From Flavobacteriales bacterium (GTDB lineage: Bacteria > Bacteroidota > Bacteroidia > Flavobacteriales > Flavobacteriaceae), in assembly GCA_027033875.1 (NCBI GenBank), contig JALVKK010000338.1:1-19023 (forward strand): a DNA stretch of 19,023 nt, written 5' to 3'. The notes below the pieces were generated by a model, which was not told where the DNA came from, did no database searches, and saw nothing but the letters and a program-made list of their open reading frames with translations. A program made the position numbers and the translations under genes. Of the stretch, positions 14,491-19,023 are shown piece after piece. The stretch's first letter is position 1. Every line of letters starts with the position of its first letter.

Positions 14491-15852
14491 ATGATGAGAT
14501 ATCTTTTATTGTCAATAATAGTTCTTTTATGGTTCGGGGCATGTAAATCTTCGCAAAAAGTGTACCGAAAAAAAGTTAAAAATACCGTATTAACTACAAA
14601 AGTACCACAAACTTCTTTAAAAGTTACAAAATCGAAAGTTGTAATTTTAAAAAAATCAAATCCTTTTTCTGCTTTATCCGAACCGTCTATATGTATCAAC
14701 CGGTCGGATACGACCAATCTAATTGCCGGTAGCATTTATGACAACGTTCATGTGTCAAATGACGGCGGTAAAACATGGACTAACAGCCGGTTGCAATCGC
14801 ACTTAGGAGTCTTTGGCGACCCTTGTTTGGCTTCGGATAAATTTGGGAATATTTATTATTTACATTTGGCTAATCCGGACAATAGTCGTGGAAGTAAGGA
14901 GTTTTTAAGTAGTATTGTATTGCAAAAATCGACGGATAAAGCTAAAACTTGGTCAAAAGGAGTGGCTATAGGCTATGATAATACACGTATTCAAGACAAA
15001 CATTGGATAGGTATTCACCCTGTAACCGGCGAATTAGCAGTCACTTGGACAGAGTTTGATGCTTACGAAAGTAGTGATCCGAATGATTATTCAAGAATTT
15101 TGTTTTCAAAATCGACAGATTTTGGAGAGACTTGGAGTGAGCCGGTTAAAATAAATCAATTTGATGGCGATTGTATGGATAGCGACGATACAGTTGAAGG
15201 TGCCGTGCCGGTTTTTGACGAGCGAGGTAATATTTATGTAGCTTGGGCGTATCATAACAAAATTTATTTTGATAAAAGTACGGATGGAGGCAAAACCTGG
15301 TTGGCACATGATATTGTGGTAGCCGACCAGCCGGAAGGTTGGGATTATGATATTCCGGGTGTTTTCAGGGCAAACGGTATGCCGGTTTTGGGTATTGACA
15401 ACAGTAAAGGTCCCTATCATGGCACTTTGTATATCAATTGGTCCGACCAACGCAACGGCACCGATGATACCGATATTTTTATATCCAAAAGCACCGATGG
15501 CGGTCAGACATGGAGTCAACCTAAGCGGGTCAATACAGACCAAACCAAAACACATCAATACTTGACTTGGATGGCGATAGATCCTGCAACCGGTTACATT
15601 TATATCGTATATTACGACCGTAGTCGTTATACTGACAATAAAACCGATGTCAGTTTATCATACAGTACGGACGGCGCTGAGACTTTCAAATCGATGATTG
15701 TTTCCGATAAACCCTTTAAACCCTTTAAATCTGCTTTTATGGGTGATTATAACAATATTGATGCTTACAATGGTATTGTAACACCTATTTGGACGGATTT
15801 GTCTTTTACGGGGATTAGTATTAAGAGTTGTAAGCTAAAATCTAATTTCTAA
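14491..15852 (+). CDS. Sialidase-fold (BNR/Asp-box) beta-propeller lipoprotein
   Basis: A 453-residue protein with a lipoprotein signal ending at LWFGAC (Cys18) and a basic linker, then a propeller. Six Asp-box motifs (S-x-D-x-G-x-T-W type) recur: 89-96 SNDGGKTW, 147-154 STDKAKTW, 208-215 STDFGETW, 263-270 STDGGKTW, 334-341 STDGGQTW and 392-399 STDGAETF. Spacing of 55-71 residues fits a six-bladed fold. I see no FRIP-like Arg motif near the first blade, so true sialidase activity is doubtful; many Bacteroidota proteins annotated as exo-alpha-sialidase are of this kind. A role in glycan binding or hydrolysis at the cell surface is inferred only. ATG 14491 (or 14494) is preferred over TTG 14476, which lies in the promoter box. 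Confidence 0.87.
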   Translation: MMRYLLLSIIVLLWFGACKSSQKVYRKKVKNTVLTTKVPQTSLKVTKSKVVILKKSNPFSALSEPSICINRSDTTNLIAGSIYDNVHVSNDGGKTWTNSRLQSHLGVFGDPCLASDKFGNIYYLHLANPDNSRGSKEFLSSIVLQKSTDKAKTWSKGVAIGYDNTRIQDKHWIGIHPVTGELAVTWTEFDAYESSDPNDYSRILFSKSTDFGETWSEPVKINQFDGDCMDSDDTVEGAVPVFDERGNIYVAWAYHNKIYFDKSTDGGKTWLAHDIVVADQPEGWDYDIPGVFRANGMPVLGIDNSKGPYHGTLYINWSDQRNGTDDTDIFISKSTDGGQTWSQPKRVNTDQTKTHQYLTWMAIDPATGYIYIVYYDRSRYTDNKTDVSLSYSTDGAETFKSMIVSDKPFKPFKSAFMGDYNNIDAYNGIVTPIWTDLSFTGISIKSCKLKSNF

Positions 15853-15883
15853 TTTGCTACGAGATAAAAAACTCCGATATTTG
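15853..15883 (+). promoter_or_regulatory. hisS promoter
   Basis: TTTG (15853-15856), a 19-bp spacer and GATATTTG (15876-15883; one mismatch to TAnnTTTG) give a good Bacteroidota promoter, with a leader of about 18 nt to ATG 15908. The -33 element overlaps the last bases around the upstream stop codon. Confidence 0.6.
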
Positions 15884-15907
15884 CAATAAATTTTAACAAG
15901 TAGTGTA

Positions 15908-17275
15908 ATGGCACAAAAACCGGGTATTCCAAAGGGCACCAGAGATTTTTCGGCAGAACAGATAGCCAAACGTAATTATATCGTCGATCACATTAAAAAC
16001 CAATTTGAATTGTTTGGTTTTGCACCTATTGAAACGCCGTCGTTTGAAAATTTATCAACTTTGCTGGGAAAATACGGTGATGAAGGCGACCGCTTGATTT
16101 TTAAAATATTAAATTCAGGTGATTTTTTACGCAAAGTTGACGACAATTTATTAGCAGAAAAAGATGCTAAGAAACTCACACCTAAAATGTCGGAAAAAGC
16201 CCTGCGCTACGATTTAACAGTGCCTTTTGCCCGCTATGTGGTGCAACACCAAAACGAATTGAGTTTTCCGTTCAAACGTTATCAAATTCAACCGGTTTGG
16301 CGTGCCGACCGTCCGCAAAAAGGACGTTTTAGAGAATTTTTTCAGTGCGACGCCGATGTAGTCGGTAGCCGTTCGCTATGGCAAGATGTAGAATTTGCCA
16401 TGCTCTACGATGCTGTTTTTTCAGCTTTAAATTTACCTGTTACCATTAAAATTAACAACCGGAAAATTCTGTCGGGTTTAGCAGATTTATTGGAAGAAAA
16501 AGATAAATTCACCGATTTTGTTGTAGCGCTTGATAAACTCGATAAAATAGGAGAGGAAGGTGTTATCAAAGAAATGAAAAGCAAAGGTATTTCACAAAAA
16601 TCCGTTGACAACATTAGCCCGATTTTTGATTTCAATGGTGATAATCAAGCTAAAATAGATTTACTCAAAACTTTATTGGCTCATTCCGAAACCGGTCAAA
16701 AGGGTTTGGAAGAATTGGCATTTGTCTTAAATAATCTTGCTGAAACCGGTTTGCAATCTACAGACATTGTATTTGACATCACTTTAGCCCGCGGCTTAAA
16801 TTATTATACGGGCAGTATTTACGAAGTCAGTGCCAAAAACGTGCAAATGGGTTCCATTGGCGGTGGTGGCAGGTACGACGATTTGACCGGTATTTTCGGG
16901 CTGAAAAACATGAGTGGTATCGGTATTTCTTTTGGGTTGGACCGGATTTATCTCGTGATGGAAGAACTCAGCTTGTTTGAAAATGTTACGATTCCAAAAC
17001 CTGACGTACTTTTTATCAATTTTGGCGAAAAAGAAGCTCTGTATAGTTTAAAAGCCGTTCAACAACTGCGACAAACAGGTATCAAAGCCGAACTCTATCC
17101 GGACAGTGCCAAAATGAAAAAACAAATGACTTATGCCAATAAGCGCCAAATTCCCTTTGTAGCTCTTGCCGGAAGTAACGAAATGGCAAACAATACCTTT
17201 ACGCTTAAAAATATGATGGACGGCAGTCAGCAGGAAGTTGGTTTGTCAGAGATGATTGAGGTTGTTAAATCATAA
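15908..17275 (+). CDS. hisS: Histidyl-tRNA synthetase (HisS)
   Basis: A 455-residue class II aminoacyl-tRNA synthetase that charges tRNA-His. The N-terminus has the family motif KPGIPKGTRDF. Class II motif 2 spans 122 to about 150 (FKRYQIQPVWRADRPQKGRF and on through FFQCDAD), with ALRYDLTVPFARYV before it. The histidine-specific loop is ARGLNYYTGSIYEV from Ala294, with Asn where many bacteria have Asp (RGLDYY). GIGISFGLDRIYLVM is motif 3. The C-terminal anticodon-binding domain follows from about residue 360. Length and order are normal, with no frameshift. It is transcribed from its own promoter; the 385-bp spacer after it separates it from trxB. Confidence 0.96.
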   Translation: MAQKPGIPKGTRDFSAEQIAKRNYIVDHIKNQFELFGFAPIETPSFENLSTLLGKYGDEGDRLIFKILNSGDFLRKVDDNLLAEKDAKKLTPKMSEKALRYDLTVPFARYVVQHQNELSFPFKRYQIQPVWRADRPQKGRFREFFQCDADVVGSRSLWQDVEFAMLYDAVFSALNLPVTIKINNRKILSGLADLLEEKDKFTDFVVALDKLDKIGEEGVIKEMKSKGISQKSVDNISPIFDFNGDNQAKIDLLKTLLAHSETGQKGLEELAFVLNNLAETGLQSTDIVFDITLARGLNYYTGSIYEVSAKNVQMGSIGGGGRYDDLTGIFGLKNMSGIGISFGLDRIYLVMEELSLFENVTIPKPDVLFINFGEKEALYSLKAVQQLRQTGIKAELYPDSAKMKKQMTYANKRQIPFVALAGSNEMANNTFTLKNMMDGSQQEVGLSEMIEVVKS

Positions 17276-17308
17276 TGATAAAGGTTTCGCTCCTATGGAG
17301 CTGTTTCC

Positions 17309-17350
17309 ATTTCAGATTTCAGATTTGCGATTTTTGATTTCAGATTTTAT
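17309..17350. repeat. 7-bp tandem array (ATTTCAG)
   Basis: Six heptamers in register: ATTTCAG, ATTTCAG, ATTTGCG, ATTTTTG, ATTTCAG, ATTTTAT. Three are identical and the others keep ATTT. Confidence 0.85.
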
Positions 17351-17591
17351 TGAGCGCTTTTAGGTGCGATGTCAAAACACGGCGCCATAATGAGATATTT
17401 TTCGGTAATGAATATTCTTATTATGTATCCAACAATCGGCTACCGGATTATTTCTTTGAGGAAGAACTGGTTAAATTTCAGAATTTTTGCACAATATCCG
17501 TTATGGGGCGGGTTCGATGTCTTGTTTATTCCTGTTGGTGTAAATTTAGGATTAAGTTTATAGCCTAATGTTTGTTACTCAACAAAGAGAA

Positions 17592-17619
17592 CATTCAACT
17601 TTTAACATTCAACTTTCAA
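17592..17619. repeat. 7-bp tandem array upstream of trxB
   Basis: Four heptamers in register: CATTCAA, CTTTTAA, CATTCAA, CTTTCAA. The array ends 9 bp before the trxB -7 box, so it takes the place of the -33 region. Confidence 0.8.
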
Positions 17620-17628
17620 CTAAAATAG

Positions 17629-17636
17629 TATCTTTG
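17629..17636 (+). promoter_or_regulatory. trxB -7 promoter box
   Basis: TATCTTTG is an exact TAnnTTTG match, 24 bp before ATG 17661, predicting a leader of about 18 nt. There is no TTTG at the -33 distance, where the heptamer array lies. Confidence 0.6.
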
Positions 17637-17660
17637 CACCAAAATTAAAACACATAAATT

Positions 17661-18614
17661 ATGTCAGAAACAAGAGAACACATACAAGTATTGATTTTAG
17701 GTTCGGGACCTGCGGGTTACACAGCAGGAATTTACGCAGCCAGAGCCGGATTTAAACCGGTTATCTATACCGGAATGGAAATGGGGGGACAGTTGACAAC
17801 CACTACCGATGTTGAAAATTATCCCGGATTTCCTAACGGTTTGCAAGGACCGAAATTGATGGAAAATATGCAAAAACAAGCCGAACGTTTCGGCACGGAA
17901 GTGCGTTTTGGTATGGCTACTGCCGTAAATTTTGCCAACAAAGCCGGTGAAAAACACGTTGTTACGATTGATAACAACAAAGAAGTAACTGCCGATGCGG
18001 TCATTATTGCTACCGGTGCTTCTGCCAAATATCTCGGTTTGGAGAGTGAGCAACGTTTGCGTGGCGGTGGAGTATCTGCTTGTGCCACTTGTGACGGCTT
18101 TTTCTACAAAGGATTGATCGTTGGTGTAGTCGGTGGGGGAGATGTAGCTGCCGAAGAAGCCAGCTACTTGGCAGGATTAGCCAAAAAAGTTTATATGTTT
18201 ATCCGTCGCGATCAAATGCGGGCGTCCAAAGCCATGCAAAACCGTGTAGAACGTATTGAAAATATTGAAATCAAATGGAATACCGAAATCGATGAAGTTT
18301 TGGGAGATAAAGTTGTAGAAGGTGTTCGGGTCGTTAACAATAAAACAGGCGAAAAAGAAGATATTCCTATGGAAGGTTTGTTTATCGCTATCGGTCATCA
18401 ACCAAATACCGGATTTTTAGGCGGTCAAATAGATTTGGATGATAACGGTTATATCAAAACCGAACCGGATACCACCAAAACCAACAAACCCGGCGTATTT
18501 GCTGCCGGTGATGTGATGGATCCGGTCTATCAACAAGCGGTAACAGCCGCCGGAAGCGGTAGTAAAGCAGCTTTGGATGCTGAAAAATATTTGGCTTCGT
18601 TGGAAGATGAATAG
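17661..18614 (+). CDS. trxB: Thioredoxin-disulfide reductase (TrxB)
   Basis: A 317-residue cytoplasmic flavoenzyme that reduces thioredoxin with NADPH. The FAD-binding loop is GSGPAGYTAG (14-23), followed by GGQLTTTTDVENYPGFP. The redox-active disulfide is CATCD (Cys141 and Cys144), inside the NADPH domain as in low-molecular-weight TrxR. The NADPH loop is GVVGGGDVAAEEA (from about Gly155) with the phosphate-contacting RR in FIRRDQMRAS. The closing FAD motif is GVFAAGDVMDPVYQQAVTAAGSG. Normal length, all key residues present. It is transcribed from a TATCTTTG box; a strong terminator follows and separates it from convergent mnmA. Confidence 0.96.
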   Translation: MSETREHIQVLILGSGPAGYTAGIYAARAGFKPVIYTGMEMGGQLTTTTDVENYPGFPNGLQGPKLMENMQKQAERFGTEVRFGMATAVNFANKAGEKHVVTIDNNKEVTADAVIIATGASAKYLGLESEQRLRGGGVSACATCDGFFYKGLIVGVVGGGDVAAEEASYLAGLAKKVYMFIRRDQMRASKAMQNRVERIENIEIKWNTEIDEVLGDKVVEGVRVVNNKTGEKEDIPMEGLFIAIGHQPNTGFLGGQIDLDDNGYIKTEPDTTKTNKPGVFAAGDVMDPVYQQAVTAAGSGSKAALDAEKYLASLEDE

Positions 18615-18637
18615 GTTTTATATAAAATAGAATAAAA

Positions 18638-18670
18638 AAAACGGCATCGAATTTTCGGTGCCGTTTTCTT
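18638..18670. terminator. trxB terminator (possibly bidirectional)
   Basis: Arms 18638-18650 and 18655-18667 form a 13-bp stem (AAAACGGCA with TGCCGTTTT plus four inner pairs, one G-T) with an ATTT loop. The plus strand continues TTTTCTT. The A-run before it (18634-18641) would give a T-run for convergent mnmA transcripts. Confidence 0.88.
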
Positions 18671-18683
18671 ATGTTTCAAAATA

Positions 18684-18724
18684 TTTTAAAGTGAGACGAA
18701 ACGTGTTTCGTCTCTACTTTAAAA
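18684..18724. repeat. Long palindromic element (19-bp stem) in the trxB-mnmA spacer
   Basis: Left arm TTTTAAAGT plus GAGACGAAAC (18684-18702), a GT loop, and right arm GTTTCGTCTC plus, after one bulged T, ACTTTAAAA (18705-18724). The core GAGACG...CGTCTC followed by TAC resembles dispersed GTAGAGACG-type palindromes that I recall from Bacteroidota and cyanobacteria. It lies beyond the trxB terminator, so termination is unlikely to be its only role. Probably a REP- or MITE-like element. Confidence 0.75.
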
Positions 18725-18767
18725 ACATTATAAACATTATAAACATTATGAACTTTATGAACTTTTA
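18723..18767. repeat. 9-bp tandem array (AAACATTAT / GAACTTTAT) running into the mnmA stop
   Basis: Three AAACATTAT units (18723-18749), then GAACTTTAT and GAACTTTTA. The last unit contains the mnmA stop codon (18765-18767). The first unit is the one found upstream of lpxK. Confidence 0.85.
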
Positions 18768-19023
18768 ACTAATCACCCCCGACCCAATCAATTCATCGCC
18801 AACATACCATGCGGCAAATTGTCCTTCGGCAATGGCTTGCTGCGGTTCAAAAAATTCTATCCACAATACATCGTCAAATTGGTGTAAACGGGCTTTACGT
18901 AAAGGTTGCAGGTGGCGGTAGCGGACATCAACGTCCATGGTTTCGCCGGGTTTGAGTGCCATATCAGGGCGAACCCAATGTAGTTCTTCATTAGAAATTT
19001 TTAAGGCACTACGATATAAACCG
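18765..19023 (-). CDS. mnmA: tRNA-specific 2-thiouridylase MnmA, C-terminal part (partial)
   Basis: The last 85 or so codons of a minus-strand gene whose start lies beyond base 19023. The frame stays open to the edge, reading LYRSALKISNEELHWVRPDMALKPGE and so on in two parts, and ends PQQAIAEGQ then FAAWYVGDELIGSGVIS. The PQxAIAxGQxxxxYxGDxxxGxGxI pattern is the C-terminal beta-barrel signature of MnmA, which makes the 2-thio group on the wobble uridine of tRNA Lys, Glu and Gln. The catalytic cysteines and ATP loop are outside the window. It is convergent with trxB. An internal Met at 18962 is not the start, since the frame continues upstream with family-like sequence. Confidence 0.9.
   Translation of the reverse strand, partial: GLYRSALKISNEELHWVRPDMALKPGETMDVDVRYRHLQPLRKARLHQFDDVLWIEFFEPQQAIAEGQFAAWYVGDELIGSGVIS

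Larger units (their letters stand above)
17276..17660. other. Intergenic region between hisS and trxB (385 bp)
   Basis: This stretch holds a short hairpin GCTCC-TAT-GGAGC (17289-17301), a heptamer array (17309-17350), two overlapping short open frames (17350-17571, 72 and 64 codons) without recognisable motifs, a second heptamer array (17592-17619) and the trxB promoter box. The frame from ATG 17369 reads as a hydrophobic peptide ending LWGGFDVLFIPVGVNLGLSL. It may be a remnant of a membrane-protein gene, but I cannot identify it. No tRNA or known RNA is seen. Confidence 0.6.

Noticed and set aside
15106..15558. 150-codon minus-strand frame inside the propeller gene
   Set aside because: Shadow of the repetitive Asp-box coding sequence; no family resemblance.
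17289..17301. hisS intrinsic terminator (GCTCC-TAT-GGAGC)
   Set aside because: Only a 5-bp stem with a 3-nt loop and no T-run; kept as a hairpin within the intergenic entry.

Overview
The window is AT-rich bacterial DNA from the phylum Bacteroidota, most likely Flavobacteriales. The reasons are a gldF-type gliding ABC permease, a DPP11-type S46 peptidase, a DUF6702 protein, several Bacteroidota-type -7 promoter boxes (TAnnTTTG), and starts without Shine-Dalgarno sequences. It reads as chromosomal core and housekeeping DNA. I see no phage, transposase, CRISPR array, tRNA or rRNA. Layout, left half (mostly minus strand): partial gldF (1-584); an M49-like zinc peptidase lipoprotein (738-2420); a spacer with three strong hairpins; fabH (2607-3611); a PilJ/NIT-type sensor-domain protein (3724-4509); a secreted c-type cytochrome with a CcoP-like C-terminus (4574-5284); and a DPP11-type dipeptidyl peptidase (5343-7475). 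A 270-bp divergent promoter region follows. Right half (mostly plus strand): a DUF819 membrane protein (7746-9080); lpxK overlapping a purine nucleoside phosphorylase gene (9205-11044); a FadL-type outer-membrane channel with an SGNH lipase/esterase lipoprotein (11171-13944); a convergent DUF6702 gene (13974-14471); a divergent sialidase-fold propeller lipoprotein (14491-15852); hisS (15908-17275); a 385-bp non-coding stretch; trxB (17661-18614); and the 3' end of convergent mnmA (18765-19023). Functionally the window mixes lipid and envelope synthesis (fabH, lpxK), extracytoplasmic peptide and lipid scavenging (M49 and S46 peptidases, FadL plus SGNH hydrolase), translation and tRNA modification (hisS, mnmA), redox homeostasis (trxB) and purine salvage. 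Two gene pairs look like real functional units: FadL-SGNH (ester cleavage then fatty-acid uptake) and cytochrome-PilJ (a possible periplasmic redox or ligand-sensing pair of unknown role). The least explained layer is intergenic. Seven short arrays of 7-9-bp tandem units, with different unit sequences, and several near-perfect palindromes sit within about 100 bp of gene starts or ends. One 9-bp unit occurs in two arrays about 9.5 kb apart. I do not see a clear new multi-gene system such as defence, biosynthesis or mobile DNA; the strongest leads are the cytochrome/PilJ pair and the intergenic repeat layer.
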